64,000 nucleotides of DNA from Rhodobacter sp. SY28-1 (GCF_005222785.1 NZ_STGH01000001.1:1736001-1800000); one strand, 5' to 3'; counted from the stretch's first letter, positions 1 to 9,300 are shown. Translations and numbers: made by a program. The notes: generated by a model from the letters alone, not told the origin.

Positions 1-928
1 TCCCTGCAACGGCGAGGGCCGTGGCGACGCAGGCGGATTGACCCTCGACTGAAGGCGCAAGGTATCCGGCCTTTGCCGCCCCGTCGTTGTTGACGGCTGA
101 CCCCTTAATGACGCCCCAGATATGGTCGCCATCGGCCAGGGCATCCTCAAGCCGACGCAGCAAGACCGTGCCCGCACCGGACCCGAAGACCGTGCCTTGC
201 GCTCGGTGGTCGAAGGCGTGGCAGACGCCGTCGGGCGACAGGACCTCGCCCTCCTTGTAGAGGTAGCCGCGGCCCTGGGGCATGTCGATGGTGACACCCC
301 CAGCCAGCGCCATGTCGCATTCACCGTTCAAGAGCGCCTGGATCGCGTAATGCGTGGCGACCAGCGAGGTGGAGCAGGCGGTCTGCATCCCGAGGCTTGG
401 CCCCTTGAGGTCGAAGACGTGGCTGACGCGGGTAGCGAGGAAGTCCTTGTCGTTGCCGGTATGGCGCAGAAGGAACATCCCCGTGCTTTCGACCAGCGCC
501 GGGTTCGAGCAGAGGTTGAAGTAGAAATAGCTGCCCATGCCGCAGCCCGCGAAGACGCCGATGCGGCCCTTGAACCCTTCGGGAGTGTGGCCGGCGTTTT
601 CCAGCGCCTCCCACGCCACTTCCAGGAACTGGCGGTGCTGGGGGTCTAGGATCGCGGCTTCCTTGGGGGAGAATCCGAAGAACTCGGCGTCAAAGCGGTC
701 GTAGCCTTCAAGAAGGGCAGCGGCGGGGACGTAGTTCGGATTGCGCAACAGCGCGGGGTTCTCGCCCGAAGCGAGGATTTCCTCTTCGGTCAGCCGACGC
801 ACGGCCGACCGGCCTTCGCGCAGGTTGTCCCAATAGGCCTGGATGTCCGCGGCACCCGGAAGATGCGCAGCCATGCCGACAATGGCGATATCCGTTTCGG
901 CCGGAAGGTCCTGCATCACGTCCTTCAT
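1..928 (-). CDS. Type I polyketide synthase, N-terminal ketosynthase (partial, runs off left edge)
   Basis: Reading leftward from the ATG at 928, an open frame of 309 residues continues past position 1. The visible part is a beta-ketoacyl synthase domain, which performs decarboxylative Claisen condensation in polyketide or fatty-acid-like chain extension. It begins with DIAIVGMA near residue 13 and has the DPQHRQFLEVAWEALENAG block near 95. The active-site motif is TACSTSL, with Cys185 as nucleophile. NNDG near 280 is also typical of type I PKS ketosynthases. The catalytic His motifs lie beyond the edge, so domain content and product cannot be judged. It diverges from an exopolysaccharide trio across about 340 bp. 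A stand-alone FabF is unlikely, given the long N-terminus and the type I style sequence. Confidence 0.9.
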   Translation of the reverse strand, partial: MKDVMQDLPAETDIAIVGMAAHLPGAADIQAYWDNLREGRSAVRRLTEEEILASGENPALLRNPNYVPAAALLEGYDRFDAEFFGFSPKEAAILDPQHRQFLEVAWEALENAGHTPEGFKGRIGVFAGCGMGSYFYFNLCSNPALVESTGMFLLRHTGNDKDFLATRVSHVFDLKGPSLGMQTACSTSLVATHYAIQALLNGECDMALAGGVTIDMPQGRGYLYKEGEVLSPDGVCHAFDHRAQGTVFGSGAGTVLLRRLEDALADGDHIWGVIKGSAVNNDGAAKAGYLAPSVEGQSACVATALAVAG

Positions 929-1267
929 GCGACTACCCTCTCGACTTGTCTTCAGCGACCTGCGCTGTCCTGGCGTTTGGCCCGCCCGACGGGCGACAAT
1001 GGCCTTGGTCCCAAGGATGCGCCGCAGCGCCGGGACAGTTCAGCACAATCTCACCTACTCTGCACCAACCCGAAATCCGGGGACTGACCGGGACCATCAA
1101 CGATTCGCGCGCTGTCAAAATTTCCTTGAGCTTTCCTACATGAGTCCGTCTAGATACGCACGGGTGTTGGGTAAGAAAGTGGCCATTTCTGGGGGATTCC
1201 GGACCCTACGGCTATGATTTCCCTACTTTGTTGCTAGCTCGGCATCAGTATTGTGGAAGGCGTCGCC
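929..1267. other. Divergent intergenic region between PKS and EPS genes
   Basis: About 340 bp without a convincing gene. It must hold the promoters for the leftward PKS gene and the rightward EPS genes. It is more AT-rich than its surroundings around 1110-1260. I saw no clear sigma70, sigma54 or lux-box match, so no individual promoter is called. Confidence 0.6.
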
Positions 1268-1339
1268 ATGCCTTTCAAGTTTGCTTATTACAGGGCCACA
1301 AAGCCCCAATACCTTGGGGAATTGCTTAAAGGTGAGTAG
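1268..1339 (+). CDS. Putative 23-residue leader peptide coupled to the EPS ATPase gene
   Basis: ATG at 1268 opens 23 codons ending in TAG at 1337-1339, and the next base begins the ATG of the downstream ATPase gene. A good ribosome-binding site (GGAAGG, 1255-1260) lies 7 bases before its ATG. The predicted peptide begins MPFKFAYYRATKP and ends LLKGE, with no resemblance that I recognise. The second half contains the inverted repeat CCCCAA-TACC-TTGGGG (1304-1319). The position suggests translational coupling or attenuation of the EPS operon. It could also be a chance ORF inside an untranslated leader. Confidence 0.4.
   Translation: MPFKFAYYRATKPQYLGELLKGE
1304..1319 (+). repeat. Perfect 6-bp inverted repeat just upstream of the EPS ATPase start
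   Basis: CCCCAA and TTGGGG flank a TACC loop, ending 20 bases before the ATPase start codon and 8 bases before its AAAGGTGA ribosome-binding site. In RNA it would form a small hairpin next to that site. It could be an operator or a translational control element. Confidence 0.4.
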
Positions 1340-2434
1340 ATGACGCGAAGTAGGTCCCGCAGGTTGTTATCCCGTATCCTGTGGTTCGATCCGGAAGTCG
1401 GAAACGAAACGGAGTCGCCGGCCGGGGCTTCGGATCGCGTTGACGATACGGCACTGGACATTCCGACCTATCAGGACCGCAGCGTCGTCGTGACGCCGCC
1501 GTCGAGCTTTGTCGACGCGCCGATTCCGCGCCCGGTGCGGGTCCGGTCACGGCTGCTGCCGAGCCACCCGCCGGTCGGGAACTCTGCGGATCTCTATACC
1601 GAGCATTTCGGGCTGAAGATGCGCCCCTTCGCCCTGACCCCCGACCCGGATTTCCTGTACTGGCCGCCCTCGCACCAGCGGGCCTACACGATGCTGGAAT
1701 ACGGGGTCAGGGCCCATGCACCGATCACGCTGATCACCGGCGAGGTCGGTGCGGGCAAGACGACATTGCTTCTGCATCTGGTGCGGTCGCTGGGATCCGA
1801 ACTGAAGGTCGGGCTGGTGTCGAACCCGCATGGATCGCGGGCCGAGCTTCTGCGCTGGGTGCTGCATGCGCTGGAACAGCCTGCCGAACTGGAAGAAAGC
1901 TACGTCGATCTCTTTTCGCGCTTTCAGAACTTCCTGCTGTCGGAATATGCCTCGGGGCGCAGTGTCGTCCTGATCTTCGACGAAGCGCAGAACCTGTCCG
2001 CCGAGGCGCTGGAAGAACTGCGGATGTTCATCAACATCAACTCGGGCAAGGACGAGGTCCTGCAACTGGTGCTGATCGGGCAACCGGAACTGCGGGCGCT
2101 GGTGTCGCGGCCCGAGATGCGGCAGTTTGCCCAGCGGGTGGCGGCCAGCTATCACCTGACAGCGATGGACCTCAAGACGGTCCGGGGCTACATTCCGCAT
2201 CGTCTGAAGGTGGCGGGTTGCGAGAAGCGCATCTTCACCGCGCCGGCGGTCAGCATCATCTATGACCTGACGAAGGGCGTGCCGCGACTAGTGAACCAAC
2301 TGTGCGATCTTGCGATGGTCTATGCCTTCACCAAGGGCAAGCAGATCGTGACCCCCGCGATCCTTCAGCAGGTGCTGGATGATGGCGTATTCTTTTCGGC
2401 AGCAGCCGCAAGCGAGACGAGTGAGACCCCCTAA
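1340..2434 (+). CDS. ExeA/GspA-family AAA+ ATPase of an exopolysaccharide locus
   Basis: This 364-residue protein has a variable N-terminal tail of about 85 residues, then a segment (YTEHFGLKMRPFALTPDPDF) that opens ExeA-type ATPases. Walker A is GEVGAGKT (134-141) and Walker B is VLIFDEAQ (210-217). Proteins of this type sit beside Wzz and BY-kinase genes in exosortase/EPS loci (the pepcterm-ATPase type) and are thought to assist polysaccharide export or assembly; the exact role is unknown. Ribosome-binding site AAAGGTGA (1328-1335) supports the start. It abuts the next gene directly (TAA then ATG), so it is the head of a three-gene operon. No transmembrane segment is evident, so it is probably cytoplasmic. 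Confidence 0.88.
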   Translation: MTRSRSRRLLSRILWFDPEVGNETESPAGASDRVDDTALDIPTYQDRSVVVTPPSSFVDAPIPRPVRVRSRLLPSHPPVGNSADLYTEHFGLKMRPFALTPDPDFLYWPPSHQRAYTMLEYGVRAHAPITLITGEVGAGKTTLLLHLVRSLGSELKVGLVSNPHGSRAELLRWVLHALEQPAELEESYVDLFSRFQNFLLSEYASGRSVVLIFDEAQNLSAEALEELRMFININSGKDEVLQLVLIGQPELRALVSRPEMRQFAQRVAASYHLTAMDLKTVRGYIPHRLKVAGCEKRIFTAPAVSIIYDLTKGVPRLVNQLCDLAMVYAFTKGKQIVTPAILQQVLDDGVFFSAAAASETSETP

Positions 2435-3994
2435 ATGACGCTGGACCTGCGTTTCTACCTGTCCCTGATCCTGCGGCGGCTTCCCGTCATCGCGGCGATC
2501 ATCTTCACCGCGACGACGGCCGGCGTCCTGTATGCCGTGTCGCTGCCGCCGGTCTTTCGGGCAGAGGCGCGGCTTCTGATCGAGAATGCCCAGATCCCGG
2601 ACGAACTGGCCGCCTCGACCGTGCGGTCCACGGCTGACGAGATCCTGCTGGCGATCCAGCAACGGATCATGACCCGCGACAACCTTCTGGCTGTTGCTGA
2701 GAGGCATGAGCTGTTCAAGAGCGCACCGTCGATGACCTCGGAACAGAAGCTGGTGGCGATCGGCAGCCGCGTGGCGATCTACATGCCCAACAACCAGGGC
2801 AATACCGGGGTGGTCAACGTATCCTTCGCCGCGTCCGAGCCCGAGCTTTCGGCTGCCGTCACCAATGACCTGGCGGACCAGATCCTGCAGTGGAGCACGG
2901 AGCTGCGGACCGAGGCCTCGGCCAACACGCTGGATTTCTTCGAACAGGAAGTGCAGCGCCTGACGCAGGAGCTGGGTGAGCAGAACGCGAAGATCCTGGA
3001 GTTCGAACAGGCCAACCGGGATGCCCTGCCGGAAAGCCTGGAATTCCGCCGGTCACGCCAGGCGGCACAGCAGGAGCGCCTGTTGCAGATCGACCGGGAG
3101 CTTTCGTCTCTGCGGGACCGACGCCAGCGCCTGACCGAACTTTTCGACCGCACCGGGCGTCTGGTGACGACAACCGAAGCCCGCACGCCGGAAGAAACGC
3201 GGCTGGACGAGTTGCGGCAGGAACTTGCCTCGGCCCTGGTGGTGTTGTCGCCGACCAACCCGCGTGTGAAGGCGCTGCAGAACGAGGTCACCGCACTTGA
3301 GGAGGCCGTCAAGGAACAGCTGGACGCATCGGGCGGCGGGCGGCTGACACCTTTCCAGGTGCAGATGCTGGATATCGATGGGCAGATTGAATACCTCGCC
3401 GAACAGAAGGCCCTGGTCGAGAAGGACCTGGTGGCACTGGAGGCCAGCATCGAGGCGACACCCGGCAACTCGATCCGGCTGGGCGAACTGCGCAGCAACT
3501 ACGAGACCCTGCGCGTCCAGTACGAAGAGGCCGTCGGCAGCCTGTCCGAGGCCCGTATGGGCAACCGGATCGAAGCGACGGACCGGGGGCAGCGCATCAC
3601 CATGATCGAACGGGCCGTCCCGCCCGCCTTCCGCGCCGAGCCGAACCGCAAGCGGATCGCGGTCGCGGCATTCGGGGCCGGGGTGATCCTCTCTGGCGCG
3701 CTGCTTTTCCTGCTGGAGTTCATGAACCAGACGATCCGCAGACCGTCAGAACTGGCCAAGGTGATCGGTGCCCCGCCGTTCGGGACTGTGGGCTATCTTC
3801 CGGGGGCGTCAGAGGCCAGGCGGTTCTCGCATGGCAGCCTGGCGATGCTGGCGGTGTTCCTGATCAACATTCCGGTGTTGATGCTGGTGGTTCACATCTA
3901 CGTCATGCCGCTCAACTCACTTCTCGGGCTTGCCTCGAAGGCACCCGACATCAGCGGGGTGGCTGATCCCGCGACCACCGGACAGACCGAGTAG
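2435..3994 (+). CDS. Wzz/GumC-family polysaccharide chain-length determinant
   Basis: This 519-residue inner-membrane protein has the usual polysaccharide copolymerase plan. A transmembrane helix lies near residues 13-35 and a long periplasmic region, rich in Glu, Gln and Arg with heptad-like stretches (about 160-370), probably forms coiled coils. A second helix lies near 408-430, followed by an additional hydrophobic segment near 470-492. The RRPSEL segment after the second helix is typical of the family. There is no fused kinase domain; the kinase is the next gene. It should set the length of the exported polysaccharide together with that kinase. The start abuts the preceding stop codon. 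Confidence 0.88.
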   Translation: MTLDLRFYLSLILRRLPVIAAIIFTATTAGVLYAVSLPPVFRAEARLLIENAQIPDELAASTVRSTADEILLAIQQRIMTRDNLLAVAERHELFKSAPSMTSEQKLVAIGSRVAIYMPNNQGNTGVVNVSFAASEPELSAAVTNDLADQILQWSTELRTEASANTLDFFEQEVQRLTQELGEQNAKILEFEQANRDALPESLEFRRSRQAAQQERLLQIDRELSSLRDRRQRLTELFDRTGRLVTTTEARTPEETRLDELRQELASALVVLSPTNPRVKALQNEVTALEEAVKEQLDASGGGRLTPFQVQMLDIDGQIEYLAEQKALVEKDLVALEASIEATPGNSIRLGELRSNYETLRVQYEEAVGSLSEARMGNRIEATDRGQRITMIERAVPPAFRAEPNRKRIAVAAFGAGVILSGALLFLLEFMNQTIRRPSELAKVIGAPPFGTVGYLPGASEARRFSHGSLAMLAVFLINIPVLMLVVHIYVMPLNSLLGLASKAPDISGVADPATTGQTE

Positions 3995-3999
3995 GACAT

Positions 4000-4803
4000 A
4001 TGGAACGGATTCAATCGGCACTCGCGAAAGCCCGGGCGGCGCGTGACCGCAAGATGCAGGCATCGAAGCCCGGCGGGCAGTCGGCGGTCGAAAGCGGGCC
4101 GTGGTACGACCTTGCAGAGATCCCGCTGAACCCGAAGGTGCTGGAACGAAACCGCGTCGTTGCGATGCATCCGGGGCAGGCTGCGGCAAGCTTCGATCTG
4201 ATGCGCACGAACCTGATCCGGGCGCTGCGCTCGAACGGGTGGAGCAGGGTGGCCATCACCTCGCCGACGCAGGGTTGCGGCAAGTCCACCGTTGCGCTGA
4301 ACCTGGCCTTCAGCCTGGCGCGGATGGCCGATACCCGCGTGCTGCTGCTGGAACTGGACATGCGGCACCCGACGCTTCAGGGCATCCTGGGCCTGGAACC
4401 CAGCCAGAACTTTGCTGGCATGCTGGCCAGCGGCACGATCGACTACAGCCAGATTCGCCGGTTGGGGCCGAACCTTGCGGTCGGGTTGAACTCGAAACCC
4501 ATGGACAGCCCGGCCGAGCTTCTGTCGGCCACCCGGACTGCCGACATGGTCGACGAGATCGAGGCCAAGCTGCAACCCGATGTCATCCTGTTCGACATGT
4601 CGCCAATGCTGTCCAACGACGATGCGATCTCGTTCCTGGACCAGGTGGACTGCGCGCTGATGGTCGCTGCGGCGGATGAGACTACCTCGACCGAGGTGGA
4701 CAAGTGCGGCAAGGATCTGGGCAAGCGGACCCAGGTGCTGGGCGTGGTGCTGAACAAGTGCCGGTTCATGGAACAGGAAGAGCCGCACGCCTATCCGGAA
4801 TAG
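4000..4803 (+). CDS. CpsD/CapB-like cytoplasmic BY-kinase ATPase of the EPS locus
   Basis: A 267-residue P-loop ATPase of the bacterial tyrosine kinase family. The N-terminus (MERIQSALAKARAARDRK) is like that of kinases in exosortase-type EPS loci. Walker A is GCGKST (about 92-97), Walker A' is LLLELDMRHP, and Walker B is VILFDMSP. It would cycle with the Wzz-type partner encoded just upstream (5-bp gap, GTAGGA ribosome-binding site). The C-terminus is oddly short: after NKCRFMEQEEPHAYPE there is only one Tyr and no tyrosine cluster of the kind used for autophosphorylation. It may be a degenerate kinase or an ATPase that acts without tyrosine phosphorylation. Confidence 0.85.
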   Translation: MERIQSALAKARAARDRKMQASKPGGQSAVESGPWYDLAEIPLNPKVLERNRVVAMHPGQAAASFDLMRTNLIRALRSNGWSRVAITSPTQGCGKSTVALNLAFSLARMADTRVLLLELDMRHPTLQGILGLEPSQNFAGMLASGTIDYSQIRRLGPNLAVGLNSKPMDSPAELLSATRTADMVDEIEAKLQPDVILFDMSPMLSNDDAISFLDQVDCALMVAAADETTSTEVDKCGKDLGKRTQVLGVVLNKCRFMEQEEPHAYPE

Positions 4804-4822
4804 ACCGTCCAGAAATGGCAAA

Positions 4823-4841
4823 GGGCCCCGCGAGGGGGCCC
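4823..4841. terminator. Possible terminator hairpin between the EPS operon and tRNA-Gly
   Basis: GGGCCCC and GGGGCCC flank the 5-base loop GCGAG, 20 bases after the kinase stop and 15 bases beyond the tRNA 3' end. Only the minus strand has a few T residues after it (TTTGCCATTT), so it is a weak candidate that may serve both convergent units. Confidence 0.45.
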
Positions 4842-4856
4842 CATGTCAGATCCAGA

Positions 4857-4931
4857 TGGAGCGGGCGATGAGATTCGAACTCACGACCCTAACCTTGGCA
4901 AGGTTATGCTCTACCCCTGAGCTACGCCCGC
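4857..4931 (-). tRNA. tRNA-Gly (GCC)
   Basis: On the minus strand the sequence folds as a complete cloverleaf. The acceptor stem starts GCGGGCG and pairs with CGCCCGC, followed by T and an encoded CCA. The D arm is GCTC...GAGC, the anticodon loop TTGCCAA gives anticodon GCC, and the T arm carries GTTCGAATC. It stands alone, convergent with the EPS operon. Confidence 0.97.
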
Positions 4932-4951
4932 ACCGTCTGGATGACGGGGGA

Positions 4952-4978
4952 TTTATAAAGTGGCGCGGATGGCTGCAA
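4952..4978 (-). promoter_or_regulatory. Likely sigma70 promoter of tRNA-Gly
   Basis: Read on the minus strand, TTGCAG (4978-4973) is followed after 15 bases by TATAAA (4957-4952). A GC-rich discriminator leads into the tRNA at 4931. The spacing is slightly short, but both hexamers are good. Confidence 0.5.
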
Positions 4979-5228
4979 GAGGGAAAGTGCATGCAGGCGC
5001 AAAATTCTCGCACATTCGGCGGTGGGGGCGGCCGCTATGGTCCGCCAGCATGATGCAGGCGCGGCGTCAATGGCCTTTGCGGGTGCAGTAAAATCGGTGT
5101 GAGGCCTTTGCAACCTGACCGAGAATCGGCTTGGATTCGGAAATGTTTTGAATAGGTTGCGCCGCGAAGGCACAGTCGCCTTCTTGCGTGGCGGCGCTTT
5201 CTGCGCTGCCGCAAACTGGAGAAAGACA

Positions 5229-5474
5229 ATGACCAAATTCGCTCTCGTTCTGGCCGCAACGGCCCTGACCGCCACCACTGCGTTCGCGCAGGACGCTGCC
5301 GCCCCGGTCGTCGCTGACGCCGACGCCAACGGCACCTTCTCGCTGGCAGAAGTGCAGGCTGCTTACGCTTCGGTCACCGAAGAGGCCTTCAAGGCCGCCG
5401 ACACCGACGCGTCGGGCGAGCTGTCGCCGGAAGAACTGCAGGCCGCCGTGGACGCAGGCGCTTTCGCGGTCTGA
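5229..5474 (+). CDS. Small periplasmic EF-hand protein
   Basis: An 81-residue product with a signal peptide (about 1-20, cleavage after AFA before QDAA). Two canonical EF-hand calcium loops follow: DADANGTFSLAE and DTDASGELSPEE, each with Asp at 1 and 3, Gly at 6 and Glu at 12. It should be an exported calcium-binding protein; its partner is unknown. The start at 5229 is chosen over an upstream in-frame start because GGAG lies at a proper distance and the signal peptide begins there. It is a single-gene unit followed by a strong terminator. Confidence 0.88.
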   Translation: MTKFALVLAATALTATTAFAQDAAAPVVADADANGTFSLAEVQAAYASVTEEAFKAADTDASGELSPEELQAAVDAGAFAV

Positions 5475-5495
5475 TTTCGGCAGCAAGGATATGGG

Positions 5496-5526
5496 GGGCC
5501 GTCCTTCGGGGCGGCCCTTTTTGTTT
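5496..5526 (+). terminator. Rho-independent terminator after the EF-hand gene
   Basis: A nine-pair stem (GGGCCGTCC with GGGCGGCCC, one G-T pair) closes a TTCG tetraloop. It is followed at once by TTTTTGTTT. Confidence 0.9.
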
Positions 5527-5637
5527 GGACGGTGACCCGTCGATCAGCAAGTCCGTGTGGAACCCGTGTGCGATTGCGGCGTTGTGTCGTCATGAAGGCC
5601 GCGACACCCCGCGCGGCCAGTGACGAGGAGAAATCCA

Positions 5638-5835
5638 ATGAACCAGGACCAGATTGCCGGCAAGTGGAAGCAGCTGAAAGGCGAAGCGAAGATCCTGTGG
5701 GGCAAGCTGACCGATGACGAGCTTGACCAGGCCGAGGGCCAGAAGGACAAGCTCGCCGGGCTGATCCAGGAGCGGTACGGCCGCACCAAGGAAGAGGCCG
5801 AGACCGAAGTGAAGCGGTTTTTCGACCGCGTGTGA
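5638..5835 (+). CDS. CsbD-family stress-response protein
   Basis: A 65-residue, highly charged soluble protein matching the CsbD family along its whole length (opening MNQDQIAGKWKQLKG, then KLTDDEL, then the closing RYGRTKEEAE). CsbD-like proteins accumulate under general stress in many bacteria; no biochemical activity is established. The ATG at 5638 is chosen because GAGGAG (5625-5630) precedes it by 7 bases; an upstream GTG at 5620 has no such site. It is monocistronic between two terminators. Confidence 0.9.
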   Translation: MNQDQIAGKWKQLKGEAKILWGKLTDDELDQAEGQKDKLAGLIQERYGRTKEEAETEVKRFFDRV

Positions 5836-5851
5836 TGCGGTCAATGTGTGG

Positions 5852-5878
5852 AAGGGGGCGCCGTCTGGCGCCCCTTTT
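5852..5878. terminator. Strong terminator after the CsbD gene
   Basis: GGGGCGCC and GGCGCCCC pair perfectly around a GTCT loop and are followed by TTTT. The flanking A residues can extend the stem. It lies between convergent genes and may also stop transcription arriving from the leftward pyc operon. Confidence 0.88.
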
Positions 5879-5891
5879 CATGTGCAGCAGG

Positions 5892-6392
5892 TCATTTCCA
5901 CTGGGGCGGGACCGGATCGGGTTCGAAGATCTGGTCGAAGGGCGTGTCGCCAAAGGCTCCTGCCTCGTACATCACGCGTGAGGTGTAGCTGCCCCAGTAG
6001 CGCCCGGATGGTGCGTCGTAATGCCAGTCCGAGATCATTTCTTCCGTGAAGTCGACCCGGTCGCCCACCTGCAGCGCGCCCAGATTCACGGGCTCGTTGG
6101 CCAGAAGCCCAGCCAAGCTGCCATCCGGCAGGCGGGCGAAGGGCGTGACCCAGATGTGCTCGGACTCGGTATCGCTCCCCTCGACGGTCGGAAGTTCGAC
6201 CTTGATGACCGCGCCAGCAATCGAGTTGCCGTCCCGGTCCAGCGCATTGGCAAGGAACAGGGGCAGGGTCGATCGCGCCTCGGCGATGGCGGCCAGCATC
6301 TGGGCGTCGGAGTCGCTGTAATTGACTGTCGGGTCCTGTGCGAACACGGGCCCGGACAGACAAAGGATCAGCGCCGCAGCGCGGGCTATCAT
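5892..6392 (-). CDS. Exported DUF2314 protein, coupled to pyc
   Basis: A 166-residue protein with a signal peptide (cleavage near PVFA before QDP). The DUF2314 pattern follows: VKVELP, then HIWVTPF, a Gly/Leu-rich segment, GDRVDFTEEMISDWHY and YWGSYTSRVM. The function of this family is unknown; E. coli YegJ is a relative. Its ATG overlaps the TGA stop of pyc (ATGA, 6389-6392), so it is translated from the pyc message. That is a surprising pairing of a cytoplasmic biotin enzyme with a periplasmic protein. Confidence 0.82.
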   Translation of the reverse strand: MIARAAALILCLSGPVFAQDPTVNYSDSDAQMLAAIAEARSTLPLFLANALDRDGNSIAGAVIKVELPTVEGSDTESEHIWVTPFARLPDGSLAGLLANEPVNLGALQVGDRVDFTEEMISDWHYDAPSGRYWGSYTSRVMYEAGAFGDTPFDQIFEPDPVPPQWK

Positions 6393-9300
6393 GCCTCGAA
6401 TTCCACCAGCAGGTCCTTGGCCTCGATCTGGCTGCCCGGGTGGACGTGGATGGCTTTCACGGTGGCCTCGCGGTCGGCGTGGAGGCCCGTCTCCATCTTC
6501 ATCGCTTCGATGTTGAGAAGGAGGTCGCCCGCCCGGACTTTCTGGCCCACCGTTATCGCGATGGAGGCGACAGCCCCCGGCATCGGCGCACCGATATGGG
6601 CGGGGTTGCCGTCCTGCGCCTTGGGCTTCGCTGCCGTCTTGGCCTTGATCGCCCGGTTCGGCACGCGGATCACCCGGGGTTGGCCGTTCAGTTCGAAGAA
6701 GACCTTGACCTCGCCATCCTCGGTCGTCTCGCCAACCGCCTGCAGCCGGATTTCCAGCGTCTTGCCGGGGTCGATTTCCAGCGAAATCTCGTCACCCGGC
6801 TGCATCCCGTAGAAGAAGACCGGCGTCGGCAGGGTGCGGACGGGGCCATAGGTCTTGTGGCGGCCCATGTAGTCGAGGAAGACCTTGGGATACATGAGGT
6901 AGCCATTCAGATCCTCGTCATCGACGGTGATCCCGTTCATCTCCTCGGAGACTTTCTTGCGCACTGCTTCCAGGTCCACCGGGGGCAGGGTCTTGCCCGG
7001 GCGTTCGGTCAGCGGAGCTTCGCCCTTCAGGACCTTCTTCAGGATACCCTGCGGCCAGCCGCCATGCGGTTGCCCGAGGTTGCCCTTCAGCATATCCACG
7101 ACTGAGTCCGGGAAAGCCACGTCGACGTTGGGGTCCTCGACCTGCGCGCGGGTCAGGCCTTGCGCCACCATCATCAGCGCCATGTCGCCCACGACCTTGG
7201 AGGACGGGGTGACCTTCACGATATCGCCGAACATCTGGTTCGCATCGGCATAGGCCTGCGCGACCTCGTGCCAGCGTTCCTCAAGCCCCAGGGAGCGCGC
7301 CTGGGCCTTGAGGTTGGTGAACTGCCCGCCGGGCATTTCGTGCAGGTAGACTTCGGAGGCCGGGGCCTGCAGGCCGGATTCAAAGGCCGCGTACTGCTTG
7401 CGGACGGCTTCCCAGTAGTCGGAAATCTGCCGGACCGCCGCGATGTCGAGGCCGGTGTCGCGGTCGGTGTTCCGCAGCGCCTCGACGATGGAGCCAAGGC
7501 AGGGCTGCGACGTGCCTCCTGAGAACGCATCCATCGCCGCGTCCACGGCATCCACGCCCGCGTCACAGGCCGCAAGGATCGTCGCCGCCCCTGCTCCGCT
7601 GGTGTCATGGGTGTGGAAGTGGACCGGAAGGCCGATCTCCTGCTTCAGCGCCTTGATGAGGACGCGGGCCGAGGCGGGTTTCATCAGGCCGGCCATGTCC
7701 TTCAGGCCCAAGACATGCGCGCCAGCCGACTTCAGCTCCTTCGCGCGGTCGAGGTAGTATTTCAGGTCGTACTTCGACCGGGCCGGGTCCAGAAGGTCGC
7801 CGGTATAGCAGATCGTGCCTTCGCAGACCTTGTTCGCCTCGAGCACCGCGTCCATCGCGACGCGCATGTTCTCGACCCAATTCAGGCTGTCGAAGACGCG
7901 GAACACGTCGACGCCGGTCTTGGCGGCCTGCAGCACAAAGCTGCGCACCACGTTGTCGGGGTAGTTGGTGTAGCCCACCCCGTTCGAGGCCCGCAGCAGC
8001 ATCTGCGTCATCAGGTTCGGCATCGCGGCCCGCAGGTCGCGGAGGCGCTGCCAGGGGCATTCCTGCAGGAAGCGGTAGGCCACGTCGAAGGTGGCCCCGC
8101 CCCAGCATTCGACACTGAAAAGCTGCGGCAGGTTCGCGGCATAGGCGGGCGCGACCTTGATCATGTCGATCGACCGCATCCGGGTCGCCAGAAGCGACTG
8201 GTGCCCGTCCCGCATCGTGGTGTCGGTCAGAAGGACCTTCTGCTGTTCCTTCATCCAGTTGGCGACGGCCTGCGGGCCCTTCTGCTCCAGAAGGTTGCGC
8301 GTCCCCATCGCGGGATCGGCCTTCAGCGCGGGCGGTTTCGGGGGCTTGGCCTCGGCCGGGGGTTTCGGGCGGCCTGCGGTCTCCGGATGGCCGTTCACGG
8401 TGATGTCGGCGATGTAGAGGAGGATCTTCGTCGCCCGGTCGCGCCGCTTCTTGAAGGCGAAGAGCTCGGGCGTCGTGTCGATGAACTTGGTCGTGTAGGT
8501 GTCGTTCAGGAAGGTCTTGTGTTTCAACAGGTTGATGACGAACTCGATGTTCGTGGCAACCCCACGGATCCGGAATTCGCGCAGCGCGCGGTCCATCCGC
8601 GCAATCGCCTTCTCCGGCGTCTGGGCATGGGCGGTGACCTTCACCAGAAGCGAGTCGTAGTAGCGGGTGATGACCGAGCCAGCATAGGCCGTGCCGCCGT
8701 CGAGGCGGATGCCGTTCCCGGTGGCCGAGCGATAGGCGGTCAGGCGGCCATAGTCCGGGATGAAGTTGTTCAGCGGGTCTTCCGTCGTTACGCGGCACTG
8801 CAGGGCATGGCCGTTCAGCTTGACGTCGGCCTGGGAGGCCACGCCCGTCGCCTCGGGCAGGGACTTGCCTTCCTCGATCAGGATCTGGGCCTGGACGATG
8901 TCGATGCCGGTCACTTCCTCGGTGACCGTATGCTCGACCTGGACGCGGGGGTTCACCTCGATGAAGTAGAACTTGCCCGTCTCCATATCCATCAGGAATT
9001 CGACAGTGCCCGCGCATTCGTAGTTCACGTGGGAACAGATGCGCTTGGCCATCTCGCAGACTTCCTCGCGCTGCGCTTGCGTGAGGTAGGGGGCAGGGGC
9101 GCGCTCGACGACCTTCTGGTTCCGGCGCTGGACGGTGCAGTCGCGTTCCCAGAGGTGCCAGCAGTTGCCCTGCTTGTCGCCCAGGATCTGCACCTCGACG
9201 TGGCGGGCGCGGGTGATCATCTTTTCGAGGTAGCCCTCGCCGTTCCCGAAGGCCGCTTCCGCCTCGCGACGGCCCTCCCGGACCTTGGCCTCCAACTCGT

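Noticed and set aside
929-1267. Lux box or sigma54 promoter in the PKS/EPS divergent region
   Set aside because: No dyad or GG-N10-GC motif of adequate quality was found.
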